Of a stretch of DNA of 64,000 nucleotides, positions 12,284 to 22,863 are shown piece by piece. Source of the DNA: Podospora comata (Eukaryota; Ascomycota; Sordariomycetes; Sordariales; Podosporaceae); NCBI GenBank assembly GCA_017354895.1, contig CP071493.1:2976001-3040000 (forward strand). Direction: 5' to 3'. The translations under genes and the position numbers were made by a program. The notes beneath the pieces were generated by a model, which was not told the origin of the DNA, ran no database searches, and was given only the letters and a program-made list of their open reading frames with translations. Numbering within the stretch: the first letter of the stretch is position 1; each line of letters begins with the position of its first letter.

Positions 12284-13546
12284 CTAGGACTTGATCATGA
12301 AGATCTGGGGGATGTCAGCACTGAGAAGAAACGATAGAATCCCAACGGTAGCTTACCTGATTGAGCGCCGCACTATCTGCAAAGGCCATCTTCTTCTGGG
12401 CAATAAACCGTGACCTTGCCAGGTAGCGGGTATTCGTAGTCACAGGCGTCGAGTAACCGCTCCCAGTTGGCGTTGACGCATCACTTTCAACTGCCGGGGT
12501 GACACTCTCCTCTTTTTTGCGCTTCTTCTCCTTGGAACTGCTTGTGCCAGCCTTTGAACCTGATTCTGACACTGGCTTGTCCTTCTTTTTCTTGTCTTTC
12601 TTGTCCTTCTTCTCTTTCTTTTCTTTCTTCTCCTTCCTTTCCTTCTTCTTCTCCTTCTTCGCCTTCTTAGCATCCTCAGCCGATGTGTCTACCTCCTCTT
12701 CTGGAGACTCGCTCTTCTCCTTCTCCCGCTTGCTCGACTTCTCCGACTTGGTTGGCTCTGTGTCGCTTTCCGCCGAGTCCACCTTGCGCTTCTTCGACTT
12801 TTTGTCCTTCTTCTTCTCCTTCGAGCCGGCACTGTCTGATTCCACATCAGATTCTGTTTTCCTCTTCTTGGACTTCTTCTCCTTCTTGCGCGCCTTCTCG
12901 TCGTCCTTTTCTGTGTCCTCGTCGGCCTTGCGCTTTTTTGATGGGAGATCTGAAGGCTCCGAGGCTTCTGTCTCGGCGCTCTCTTCTGTGGACTCCTCAG
13001 AACTCTCCTGAGCACCATTGGCCTCGCCCTTGTCGGCACCCTCTTGTGGCTCCTCCTTCAACACATCTCCCACCAACCAACCGCCCCTAACGAAGCGAAT
13101 CGTCCCTAATCTCCGCTCAAGGTATGAGTTCATCTTCAGATCCTCGCGTTTCTTCAGCTCACTCTCCAGCGCCTCCTCGCTCTTGCCGTTGAGTCTCCCG
13201 AGCAAGTGTTGGAAGTCGAACAGTCCTGTGCACTCGTCTCCATTGTTTCGTTTGGCTCCAAGACCGAGGGTGTCGTCCTTCAAGGTGACCTGGATATGCG
13301 ATGCGCTGGCAGCTCCATAGTTTTCGGCATGCGCCGCGTCCTTGGCTCCGAGGTACTGACCCGGCTCCCACCCCTGCGACCGCAGCATCTTCTGGCCAAA
13401 AGATTCGGTGTTGCGCATCCATCTGTTGTTATTCGGATCGTTACCGAGTCTCCGTTTGCTGTTCGCGGGCTTTGTCAGTTTCTGTTGGTTCCAGGACTCA
13501 ATTACACACAAAGCGCGTCTTACTTCTTTGCACCGGCGAGACCCAT
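12284..13546 (-). CDS. PXR1: PXR1/GNO1-like G-patch protein (rRNA/snoRNA processing, telomerase inhibitor)
   Basis: Three exons: 13546-13524 (23 nt), 13458-12357 and 12304-12284 (21 nt), giving 381 residues. The first exon encodes M-G-L-A-G-A-K, the invariant start of the family. The last exon adds I-F-M-I-K-S, the family's usual ending after A-L-N-Q. Between them are the G-patch (about residues 25-70, with F-G-Q-K-M-L-R-S-Q-G-W and Y-L-G-A-K), the A-A-S-A-S-H-I block, L-L-G-R-L-N-G-K and R-F-V-R-G-G-W. A long Lys/Glu/Ser-rich tail follows, typical of nucleolar members. In yeast Pxr1 activates the Prp43 helicase in pre-rRNA and snoRNA processing and inhibits telomerase. The short first exon explains why a long upstream ORF (to 13748) without M-G-L-A-G appears; that extension is spurious. 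Confidence 0.93.
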
Positions 13547-14241
13547 TTTGCCCAGAAGTTGCCCGGCGCAGCCGAGCGTGAGATATTGAGGGGGCGGGGG
13601 TTAGGAAAAGCTGACGATCACAAAGTCTTCGAGGTACCTGGTGTTTCTTGGAGTTGCTTGTGTGGAACTTTTTTTTTGGCGGGGAACTGGTGCAAAATGA
13701 TTCTGACGCCCCACACCGCCCAGATTCGATGGATGCCAAGGCTGCCATCTTGGATGAGTGGGTCCAGTCTGCAGGGTTCCTGCCTCAACGGTCAGGGGTT
13801 GCAACATCACGGTTCTCGATGTCATCGTGCCTTCCTTGGGCAACTTCTTTGTTTTAAATGACTACCTACGATACAAGTACGAATTTAGCCCATATTATGA
13901 GAGAGTCATCATGGCTTGTGGACTATCATCGTCCGCTCTTGATACCTGTTCTCTTGATATAGGCTTCCTCATGCTTGTCCACGATGTGGCATGTAGGTAG
14001 AACTTTGGATGGTCTACACAGAACTCTATGAGACCCCTTATCTAGGTAGCTAGGTAGGCTTCTTTGGCTGATGTGAGATACACCTTACCAAACCTTCCCT
14101 CAACCATCTTCAATCAGGTAGTGGGCGCGCCACCAAACCCAAAAGGCCTGGCTTTGCTGGCCAGGGAGGTCTTTCAAATTTCTTCAACTTTTCCCAGACA
14201 AGTCAAACATACCACACACAACCCGTCATCGTATAAAGGTC
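13547..14241. promoter_or_regulatory. Shared upstream region of PXR1 and the coiled-coil gene
   Basis: About 700 bp between two divergently oriented starts. It contains TCTAGGTAGCTAGGTAGG at about 14041-14058, a motif recurring in other intergenic regions of this window. No coding frame is supported. Confidence 0.4.
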
Positions 14242-15037
14242 ATGGCGATAATGGCGAAGGAGAGAAGAACTCGAAATCTCAGAGTGAAAGAACCCCGGCC
14301 GTCCTGCAACCGCCGTCGCCAGTCCACCAAGATCGACAAGGGCTTGTCCAAGAGGTAAGTCACCGCTTCTGTTACCACCTGTACACTCAAGACCAACCAA
14401 CTCCAGGAACGCCAAACTCAAGCGCCGCACCAAATCCCTCAAGAAAGCCATCAAAAAGAACCGCCGCCTAACCGAGCATCTCAACGAGCAGCTGACCCGT
14501 CTGACCACAACAATCGAACAAGCCAACACCCACCTGCCTGACACCAGCCAAATCAACAGCGAGATGAGAAATCTCAGCAATGGCATGGGAGTCCTCCTCG
14601 ATGGCATGGCAGAATACAAACAAGGCATGCAACAACTCGGTGGCGAGATGCAAATCGCGGAGCACAATCTGGAACTGTTCAGCGAGACTATAAGAAGGCT
14701 CTTTGACAATGGCACGGAAGCACTCATGGACGATTTTCAGCCGTTCAAGAGAGATTTTGGGGTGATCTACCGACTCACCGAAGCCATCCGTCAGCGGACG
14801 CAGAAGAGTGATGTCGGGCGGGGAATCAGCAGACCTGTCGACCGCCTGTTTGGGTGTATGTCGATCCTCCGCAAGTGTTTGGATGACAGCATGGAAACCC
14901 GCCTGAAGAACTTTGAGGGGAGGAAGACAAACCAGTTGTCAAACAAATTGTCTTCATTTGTTACTCGTGAGGAAGGGGCACGCAAGGTTGGAGGAGGTAA
15001 TGGAAGGCAGAGACCAGGCAGAGACCGGTACAGTTAG
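14242..15037 (+). CDS. Hypothetical basic coiled-coil protein
   Basis: Two exons, 14242-14354 and 14407-15037 (intron GTAAGT...CTCCAG, 52 nt), give 247 residues in a consistent frame. The N-terminus (about 1-65) is strongly basic, with runs such as K-L-K-R-R-T-K-S-L-K-K and K-K-N-R-R, then changes to a long amphipathic helix rich in Leu, Met, Glu and Gln (about 65-200) that looks like a coiled coil. I do not recognise the family. The basic head plus coiled coil would suit a nucleic-acid- or cytoskeleton-associated structural protein, but that is only a guess. An in-frame Met four codons after the chosen start is an alternative. The intron's clean splice signals and phase support a real gene. 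Confidence 0.62.
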
Positions 15038-15252
15038 CCAATCCATATGCATCTTTTGTTCATGCCCATCACACAACCCACTCCCAAGACCACACACCCA
15101 AATCAGCACAAAAAAAAATCTCTTTCTCTATCCCCCATCTTTAAACCTAAATTAAAACGCCCCTGGTATTATTCATTCCCCCAGTCCATCCATTTCAATC
15201 CCATATCGTAACCATATTATACACTTCCCCATCCTCTCCCTTCCTCCTACTC

Positions 15253-15623
15253 CTAAACCTTGAACCCAAACCCAGCCATACAACTCCTATACTGATCAAT
15301 GGTCGACAAGCAGTCCTTTTGTGGGTCGGCAGCCTTGGAGAAGAGCATGCACTCGTCGCGCTTGGCCTTTTCGTCTTTGCACACGCAGCAGGGCTATTAT
15401 TTCTTTTTGTTAACCCCCCCCCCCTAGCTCAATCGTTCAACAGTTAAACGTGTGACGGACCTTGGGCTTGTCAGCAGCAGCAGCAGCAGCAGCTGACTGG
15501 GCGATCACCGGCGCAACCGGGGCGCTGGAGGCTATGAGGGGTGTTAATCACGCCATCCATGAGACAACGAGAGGGAACGGGGAACATACCGATTGAGCTG
15601 GCGGTAGCTTGGGCGGAGGACAT
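15253..15623 (-). CDS. COX17: Cytochrome c oxidase copper chaperone Cox17
   Basis: Three exons: 15623-15590, 15531-15461 and 15393-15253, giving 81 residues. The N-terminal 35 residues form an Ala-rich linker with a run of seven Ala from GCT codons. The conserved domain begins K-P-C-C-V-C-K-D, with the C-C-x-C copper site. It continues with R-D-E-C, a D-C pair and Y-R-S-C-M, which give the twin C-x9-C pattern of the coiled-coil-helix-coiled-coil-helix fold oxidised by the Mia40 pathway. Cox17 works in the mitochondrial intermembrane space and hands Cu(I) to Sco1 and Cox11 for cytochrome oxidase assembly. The second intron contains a C11 tract (15414-15424 on the plus strand). A CCAAT box lies about 110 bp upstream of the start. 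Splice boundaries are inferred from phase and family fit. Confidence 0.95.
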
Positions 15624-15731
15624 TTTGACTTTTTTCTTGACGACAAGTGCTTTGTTTGAGTTGGGGGAAAGGAAAAAAGGTGAAAGAAGTCGGGAGCTAT
15701 CGGTAAACTGAATGAGCAAGTTGATTTGTCA

Positions 15732-15736
15732 ATTGG
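15732..15736 (-). promoter_or_regulatory. CCAAT box upstream of COX17
   Basis: ATTGG on the plus strand, i.e. CCAAT on the minus strand, about 110 bp before the COX17 start codon. CCAAT is the site of the fungal Hap2/3/5 complex, which controls respiratory genes. The motif is short, so function is inferred. Confidence 0.35.
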
Positions 15737-16134
15737 CGATTTCTAGAACGGTTTTCCCCCAAGCATTGCCGCTGAGCCGCCGCGAAAACGCATGCCAAGA
15801 CGGAATGGCGTCAGATCTCTCAGCTTTTTTTGTGGGGAGCTGGGGGGCAGGGGTGGAGGAGGGGCCACGTGATACCCCTTGGGGTCAACATCTGAGGTAC
15901 AGCATCATCACTTGGCTAACTTCAATTTCCACGAGTTGACCGAGACGTATATATCCCAGTAAACAGCTATGGTCTCCAGAGTTACAGATTCCCTCCCACT
16001 TTACTAACACCACCACCATCCCCCTTTCACAAGTAAACTCCCCGACAATCCCAATCCATACTTTCAAACCACCTGTTTCACCCTCCTACACTCACCTGAT
16101 CAATGTCATCCCCCAGAACAATCCTCCCATCGCA

Positions 16135-19100
16135 TCACCGCCCTAAAACCCAATCATATCCCCCACCAAAACCAACCTCCACCTCTCCACCGCCTCCCCC
16201 AACCTGACCAGCACCCCCGCAGCCAACATCCTCACCCTCTCCTCCTCCCCCTTCATCCCCCCCCCTCAAACCCGCAAACACCCCCCCAACCCAATCCTGC
16301 GCCTCCACCACCTCCCTCCCCATCTCCCTGCACACCTCCCTCATCCGATCCTCATTCACATCCAGCAACGCCATAAACCCAAACAGCACCGCCCCCGTCA
16401 ACTGCAAATCCCCCACCGCCTGTGCCCTCACACTCGTATTCAACAACAACCTCCAAAACTCCCCCGTCATCTGCGGCAACGACAGCGTACTAGGTCCAGA
16501 AGCGTGGATAATCAACGCCAACGTCTTGAGGTAGAGCGACAAAAGGTAAGGGTTGAATAATATCCCCCTTGTTCGTGACGAGGACGAGTGTAAAGCCGCT
16601 TGGAAGCGGGAGATGAGAGGGGAAAAGAAGTATGTTGATAACACACCGGCGGTAAGGTTGGGGATGCTTCGGATTCGGGGCTTGGTTTTGGTTATGTAAC
16701 GGACTTTCTCCGGGTTGTTCAAGCGCTCTGTAAAAGTGGACAACTTCAGGGCGTTGGGACCGGTGGCATTGTCGGCTGCTTCTGCGGCCATTGGTGCGAG
16801 GAAGGCGTCGGTTATGGAAGTGGCTATGCCATCTAGGGCGTTTGGGGGGAGGGGTTCAAGAGTGGATGACGAAGAGGGTTGATAAATAGAGGTGGATTGG
16901 GGTAGGTAAAGCTTCTCGACTTTTTCGGGTAGGGTCTTGGACGGGAAGGCGGCGGCGGCCGAGTAAGTAGATGTTTCGAAGCCGGCCAGTTCTCTCGAGG
17001 TTAAACCCAAGACGATCAGAACAGAGGCTCGTTGGGAGATGGAGTAATCGCCATCAAAGAATGTTTTGGCGAACCAGGGGGCCATGACCTTTGGCTGGGC
17101 GATGACCAGAGCGATCATTCCCTGGAGTCGGAGGTCGTCAAAGTCTTCCATCTCGAACTTGTCGCTTAGGCCGATCAAGAGACTGGCGAGCTCGTCAGCG
17201 TGCTCTTTGACCTCTGTTCCGTACTCGGCTTTTCGGCGGATGAGTGTTGGAGCTGTTGTAAGGGCTAACCGCTGAAGGTCGTAGCTTTCTGTGTCACGGA
17301 GGTACCGTATCAAGTCCCTGATGTACACTGGGGCCTTTGGCTTGTCCCTTCTGATCAACGTCGGGTCATCATCCGAATCCTCTTCGTCAGACTCAGGCTT
17401 TGCGTATGGCACAAGGTCATCCTCCTCCGGCCCTTCTTCATCGCTAAGCTCTTCGATGATGAAGCCGGCCTGTGGATGCTGGCCAGGGGGTCTTGGTGCT
17501 GTTTTAGCTGCTTTTGATGGGGATGTTTTCCTCTTTGGACGAATTGTCGGCGGCGACTCAAACAGAGGTTCCATGCTCCCAATCTCATCCGAGACCTGCG
17601 TCAACCCCCTGTACCATGTGGCCATCTCCTCGAACTCTCCTTCCGTGTTGAAGTTGAGCCGCTTGTCGCCCTTATCGACCAGGTTAGAGAGAGCCTCGCC
17701 CATCCACATGCCCAATAAGCGGGCTTTCTGGTGAGGTGCTGCCAGTCTGTTGGAGATGGCGTTCAACCAAACACTGGTGCGCATCATCAAAGTGAGCTTG
17801 ATAGGTGACAATCGATGTACATAACCGGCGCTCAGCAATAGAACTTCGGCATGGGCTGCATGTAGAGTTAACGACCAGCCTCCCAGCTGTGACCACTGTG
17901 CTGGTACTGACCTTCCTGTTGTAGCATTGGTGAATGCTTGATGTAGAGCTGATCTCCAAACTGACTCAAGCTCTTTTCCAGTACAGCAACGATATCATCC
18001 CGGTTTTGAGAGACGACGGCTAGTACTGTTCTCCTGATGCCCACCCCTTCGCCAAGACCGGCCCCTGATGAGCTGGTGAGCCATTCCACCAAGTAATTAT
18101 TGAGACTCGTGCTTTCGCCGATGATCGATTTGATTGCGCCAGCAACCGCAGATACTATTGGCTTGCTTTCTTCAGAGTCGCAATGCCCGAGTCGATCGAG
18201 ATATTTTGAGGAGAACAACTTCAGTATGGAAAACAACACCTTCCGTTGCTCTGTAGGTGGCAGATTGCTCAGCAGCATGCCGAACTTGGACGGATCTGCT
18301 CCTTTCTTCAGCACCAGTTCTCCCAGGACATGCTTGGTCAAGATTTCTGCTTGTAGTTAGTATATGATAGAATGCTTCGTTACCAAGCAGGAGTCACGTA
18401 CCACCATGACCCAACTTCAGTCCCTTCGAAAAGAGATCCGAACCGAACTTTGGACTCTCAGTGGCCCCATTTGATAACTGCCAGGTAACAATATTTCTCC
18501 CCAACCATGCGGTGTACTGCTGTGCATCTGCCACCCAGATCTCATAGTCCCCATCTTTCGCGGCCTTGTTCGCCTTGACGATACTCTCAGCCTCAGCAGC
18601 AAGCGAGACAATCCTGCCACCACCAAATAGGGTCAGGATCTCTTGTGCTCTTGGCCTCATTCGCACCGCTGAAGTGGCAGCATCAGGGCCAGATGACGCT
18701 TTGGCAGTCTGCCAAGCCTCGAGAATCCACCCGTCTCCTTTCAGCAAGCCCTCCAACAGGTCCAAGAGAGTTTCAAGGTTGAGATGAATGTCTGGTCTTT
18801 TGAGCTTCCCAGGTCCTTCACTTTCGGCTTTGTATTCTTGTATCAAAGCCCGCAGACGGGCTAGAATCGCGTTGATGCCTGTGATACTGGAAAGACAATA
18901 AAGCAGGAGTTTGAACCCGGAATTCTTGCTGTCTCTAGCATCTTCTTGTAGTAGAATCCAGTGGTTTGTGACGATTTCCGAGACCAATACCTGGACAAGT
19001 TGTGCACTATTGGGACTGGGACGCTTGATGCTGGGAATATCATTTTCTGACTGATGCTTGGAGAGAAATCGTAGAGAGGCGACGAGCTCGTCATAGCTAG

Positions 19101-19266
19101 GTTGTTGTTTCAAGAGTTCGAGAGCATCTTCTGGTGAAGCAGGGGCGGGTTTGCCTGATGTTGCTGTTGAAGATTTGGGTTGAGAGCTGGCGAGGCCTTG
19201 TGGTGTTTCTGATTCTTTCATGTCTGTGATTCGAATGGTGCTCACTGGTGTCAAGAAGTCATCCAT
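16135..19266 (-). CDS. TEL2: Telomere length regulation protein Tel2 (TTT complex)
   Basis: Three exons: 19266-18402, about 18346-17912 and 17855-16135 (introns GTACGT...CAG and GTCAGT...CAG), giving about 1000 residues. The middle region carries the Tel2 C-terminal domain: P-V-Y-I-R-D-L-I-R-Y-L-R, then Y-D-L-Q-R-L-A-L near residues 620-640, after an acidic stretch. Tel2 with Tti1 and Tti2 helps Hsp90/R2TP fold PI3K-like kinases (ATM/Tel1, ATR/Mec1, TOR), so it affects checkpoint, telomere and growth control. The last about 40 residues in this frame are an unlikely Gly-rich string. A change by one base in a G9 run (16257-16265) restores a helical Leu/Arg/Val tail ending at 16143, so the window probably carries a frameshift or base-call error. 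The acceptor of intron 1 is ambiguous by three bases. Confidence 0.88.
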
Positions 19267-19839
19267 GTTGAGCGAATGAGAGAGGCAAAGCGTAAACTGG
19301 AATTCAATTTTCTAGCATACAAGTCAGCTATGGACTATACAAGTAGATGAGAGTTCTTAATTACTTTGAAAGTCAACCAACTAGGCCGCCTACCTTTGAC
19401 CTAGGTAATTTCCGGTTGTGAAGTTGAGCTCCTCCTGAGCTTTCGTTGGTACCTAGTCAAGTAGATTGTCAGTGTGTTGATGTAGCAAGATGTAATGCCG
19501 AGTCTGAAAGAGCAGCTAAAGCTCAGAATCGAAAGTAAGAGGTTCAAGCCCAAATTCATGTCGGTAGGTCATTCGCAATGAGGCTTGAAACAAGAGCTTA
19601 CAGCGACTTGCATGGTACAAATGGAGTAAATAGCGGGCCGCTCTCGCTAAAAGGACGCGGAAACGCCATATCGATAAGCCCCAGGGAACAGCTCCAGGTA
19701 GTTTCGGCGCATTGGAGCTCAAACCCCAGCTTCCCCTCCAACCTCCAACCCCACCTGAGACCAAACATCACCACCCAAAGTCAACATCACTAGCCGTCTG
19801 CCCTCCCGACCTTACCATCTTCACAGTACCGCAATCACC
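19267..19839. promoter_or_regulatory. Divergent promoter region of TEL2 and UBA3
   Basis: About 570 bp between two outward-facing starts. It carries a CCTAGGTA-type motif near 19399-19408 and CTACCT nearby. A pyrimidine-rich leader precedes the UBA3 start. No coding frame is supported. Confidence 0.45.
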
Positions 19840-21141
19840 ATGTCTGCCGGGCCGGTCCACCCCTCCTCTGAACCGGCAAGATGGAAGTATCTCGACAGAA
19901 TACGTACCCGGCCAGGGCCCTTCACCACCCCCGAGATGTTCAGCGGTGAAACGAGCGCAGAAGCCATGGACAAGATGAAGATCCTCGTTATCGGCGCCGG
20001 CGGTCTAGGCTGCGAGCTCCTCAAGAACCTCGCCCTCTCGGGCTTCAAAAACATCCACGTCATCGACATGGACACCATCGACATCTCTAACCTCAACCGC
20101 CAGTTCCTCTTCCGCCAGTCAGACGTCGGCAAGTTCAAAGCCGAAGTCGCCGCCGCCTTCGTCGAGAAGCGCGTCAAAGGCGTCAAAATCACCCCACACA
20201 ACTGCAAAATCCAAGACTTTGACGAGGATTTCTACATGCAATTCCAAATCGTCGTCTGCGGCCTCGACAGCATCGAAGCCCGCCGCTGGATCAACGCCAC
20301 CCTCGTCAACATGGTCGACGAGACGGTAGAAGACAGCTACAAACCCCTCATCGACGGCGGCACCGAAGGCTTCAAAGGCCAAGCCCGCGTCATCCTCCCA
20401 ACCATCACCTCCTGCCTCGAATGCCAGCTCGACATGCATGCCCCCCGCGCCGCCGTCCCCCTCTGCACCCTCGCGAGCATCCCCCGTCAGCCAGAACACT
20501 GCATCGAATGGGCCCACGTCATCGCCTGGGACAAAGAGAAACCCTTCCCCCAGCTCGACAAGGACGACCCCGAGCACATCACTTGGCTCTACCAAAAAGC
20601 CCTCATCCGCGCAAAGGAATTCAACATCTCGGGCGTGACATACTCCCTCACCCAGGGCGTGGTAAAGAATATCATCCCGGCCATCGCGGCAACAAACTCG
20701 GTCATCGCCGCGGCCTGCTGCAACGAAGCCCTCAAAATCGCTACCAACTGCGCCCCTTATCTGGGCTACCCGGAGAATAACTACATGATGTACTCGGGCA
20801 ACGACAGCATATACACGTACACGTTCAAGCACGAGAAAAAGGACGACTGTCCTGTTTGTGGTGTTTCGGCGAGGGAGTTGGCGGTTGACCCAAAGTGGAC
20901 GCTGCAGGAGCTGGTGGACTCGTTTGCGGCGAGGCCGGAGGCTCAGCTGAAGAAGCCGAGTGTGAGGGCGGAGGGCAAGACGCTTTATATGCAGAGCCCG
21001 CCTAGTTTGGAGGAGCAGACGAGACCGAACTTGGAAAAGACGCTTGCGGAGGGGCTGGGGTTGGTGGATGGGCAGGAGATTGGTGTTACGGACCCTGCTT
21101 TTGCTACAGTTTCGTTCAAGTTTAGGTTGAAGTTTACTTGA
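19840..21141 (+). CDS. UBA3: NEDD8-activating enzyme E1 catalytic subunit Uba3
   Basis: An uninterrupted frame of 433 residues. The adenylation domain starts at I-G-A-G-G-L-G (residues 51-57), the ATP-binding loop, followed by the conserved D-M-D-T-I-D-x-S-N-L-N-R-Q-F-L-F-R block. The catalytic cysteine is Cys209 in P-L-C-T-L-A-S-I-P. Zinc ligands are the pairs C192/C195 (C-L-E-C) and C337/C340 (C-P-V-C). A ubiquitin-fold domain that recruits the E2 forms the C-terminus. With Ula1 it activates the NEDD8/Rub1 modifier and passes it to Ubc12, which modifies cullins and switches on SCF ligases. Length matches the family. Codon third positions are strongly C-biased, as expected for a well-expressed gene. 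The long open frame on the opposite strand is a shadow of this bias. Confidence 0.97.
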   Translation: MSAGPVHPSSEPARWKYLDRIRTRPGPFTTPEMFSGETSAEAMDKMKILVIGAGGLGCELLKNLALSGFKNIHVIDMDTIDISNLNRQFLFRQSDVGKFKAEVAAAFVEKRVKGVKITPHNCKIQDFDEDFYMQFQIVVCGLDSIEARRWINATLVNMVDETVEDSYKPLIDGGTEGFKGQARVILPTITSCLECQLDMHAPRAAVPLCTLASIPRQPEHCIEWAHVIAWDKEKPFPQLDKDDPEHITWLYQKALIRAKEFNISGVTYSLTQGVVKNIIPAIAATNSVIAAACCNEALKIATNCAPYLGYPENNYMMYSGNDSIYTYTFKHEKKDDCPVCGVSARELAVDPKWTLQELVDSFAARPEAQLKKPSVRAEGKTLYMQSPPSLEEQTRPNLEKTLAEGLGLVDGQEIGVTDPAFATVSFKFRLKFT

Positions 21142-21673
21142 GTCTGGGACGGAGATTATCTGCGGTCATTTTTCACATTGGGTTTTGCATGGCGTTGGGG
21201 AGTTTTTGGCTTAAAAAATGGTGAACATGGTGGAAAGGAAAGGGGCGGGTGGGTAGGATGATACCATTTCAAAGTCAGGAGAGAAGAAGCAGGACCTGGG
21301 TACATACACATTTTGCAATGGGACAACAGAACCCCAAAAGTAGAATCTAGAAGTAGACAAATTAGACACTTCTTTTCTTCTGACACCGATTCTCTAATCT
21401 TGGCTTTATAAACATCAAAATAACTACAGTAAAAAAAAGCAAAAAACGACCCAAGCCCCCCCCCCCCCCAAAAAGAATCTTTTTTTGGTAAAACCCCGCC
21501 TCCTTGACGCCGTTGCACCCAAGCATGAATGTCTGAATAGTCTAAGATACCGCGCCCCTCCCCTTTTCGACACCTGCGTGTGATCCCTCCTTTGTAGACA
21601 AGAAAAAAAAAAGGGGGTTATCCATCTAATTTTCTGTGCCATCTTCACTCTTTCGCAACAACAACCAACAGGC
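21142..21673. other. Convergent 3' flank of UBA3 and RPAC1
   Basis: About 530 bp between two gene ends. It contains a C14 tract at about 21456-21469 and A/T runs. No gene is supported. Confidence 0.5.
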
Positions 21674-22863
21674 CTACCTGACCATGTTGACAAGCTGCTT
21701 CTCCAGCGCCTTCGCCTTGGCCTTCAAATGCGACACCGACTCCAGGAAAATCGCATCGCTCTTCCATTGCCCGGTGCTTTCCACGAGATAGATGAAATGA
21801 TCCCGTCTCCTGCCAAGCTTAACCTTGTCCTTGAACTCCTCGTGGCGAAGCGCCTCTCTACTGACGGTGTCGCTCTTTGGGTCGACCACAACAGCCTTCA
21901 GTTCTCCCTCGTGGCCCTCATACCCTGATCCCTTCTGGGCAGCCTCCTCTGCGGTCACCTTCTCAAGCCCGATGACGCCCTTGGGGAAACATCTCTGGAA
22001 CTTTTCGGCATCCCGGCCGATAATAGGTTGAGTGATGGTGATGGTAGGCATGATACGGTACGAAGCGGTAGCAACAGGTGAGAACTTGGCATGATCCGAT
22101 CCCACACCCTTGTGCATGTGCATCTGAACATTGATCTCCTGCCCAGGACGAAGCTTGGCAATTAGGATATCTGGGTTCACCGGCCGAATGATGTCCTCGC
22201 CCGAGAAATAATCCACCTGGCGACCAATAGGCTTGAACAAAATATCCTTTGCATACACATGCGCATGATGATACAACTTGGTGGGGTCCGTCTCGTTCGG
22301 GTCAGCGTTCTCGTTGTGCTCGCACTTGACGTTCAGCTCGAGCGCGACGGTGTTGAAGTCCTTGCATTCAGCCGGGTCGCCGTTGGCGGGCTTCCGATAC
22401 CACTTAAGGAAGTCGGTGAGCCCTTCGCGGCCGCCGGTGAAGGGGATGAGGCCCAGGCGGTGGGCGAGAACCTCATCTTGGATAACCGAGGTGTTGTTCC
22501 AGACGAAGACGTTTTCAATGGCGAGGGTGGGCACGTCGGCGATCATGATGCGGCGGAAGGCGTTGGCGATGGAGGCGTCGATGCCGATGAGGGAGAAGGA
22601 GGCTTCGTGGGGGTCGTTTTGGTGGAATTCGACCGAGAAGCCGCGCTTGAAGCGCTCAATATCCCAGGCGTGGTCTTCGCCGGGGTAGTGGCCGGGGAAA
22701 TCGGTCGAAGAGACATCGGTTACGGTCTCGAGGTTGACGCCGACGATCTGTTTGCTGAGGGTCAGTTTGGGGTCTTGGAGGTGTTTGATCTAGGCAGAGA
22801 TGGATGAAGGCAACAGACCTTGCGCTTCTCGAGCTCCTCCTGGGTTGGCGGTTTGTGAGGCAT
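21674..22863 (-). CDS. RPC40: RNA polymerases I and III subunit RPAC1 (AC40)
   Basis: Two exons, 22863-22819 and 22747-21674, giving 372 residues. Exon 1 encodes M-P-H-K-P-P-T-Q-E-E-L-E-K-R-K. Exon 2 opens with I-V-G-V-N-L-E-T-V-T-D-V, then S-F-S-L-I-G-I-D-A-S-I-A-N-A-F-R-R-I-M-I-A-D-V-P, the alpha-like dimerisation motif of the Rpb3/RpoA family. AC40 pairs with AC19 and forms the assembly platform of both Pol I (rRNA) and Pol III (5S, tRNA). The intron is 71 nt (GTCTGT...AACAG). A nearer TAG acceptor would leave an intron of only 29 nt and was not used. The gene is head-to-head with the complex I 49-kDa gene. The donor is weak, so the exon 1 boundary is slightly less certain than the rest. 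Confidence 0.93.

Noticed and set aside
12440-13090. Large open frames opposite and overlapping the PXR1 Lys-rich tail
   Set aside because: They are caused by the AAG/GAG-rich coding strand; no family features.
20119-20832. 237-codon ORF opposite UBA3
   Set aside because: Shadow of C-rich third positions in UBA3; no recognisable domain.
22790-22819. 29-nt intron in RPAC1 using the nearer TAG acceptor
   Set aside because: Too short for spliceosomal removal, and it would insert extra residues before the conserved I-V-G-V-N-L-E; the 71-nt version fits the family.
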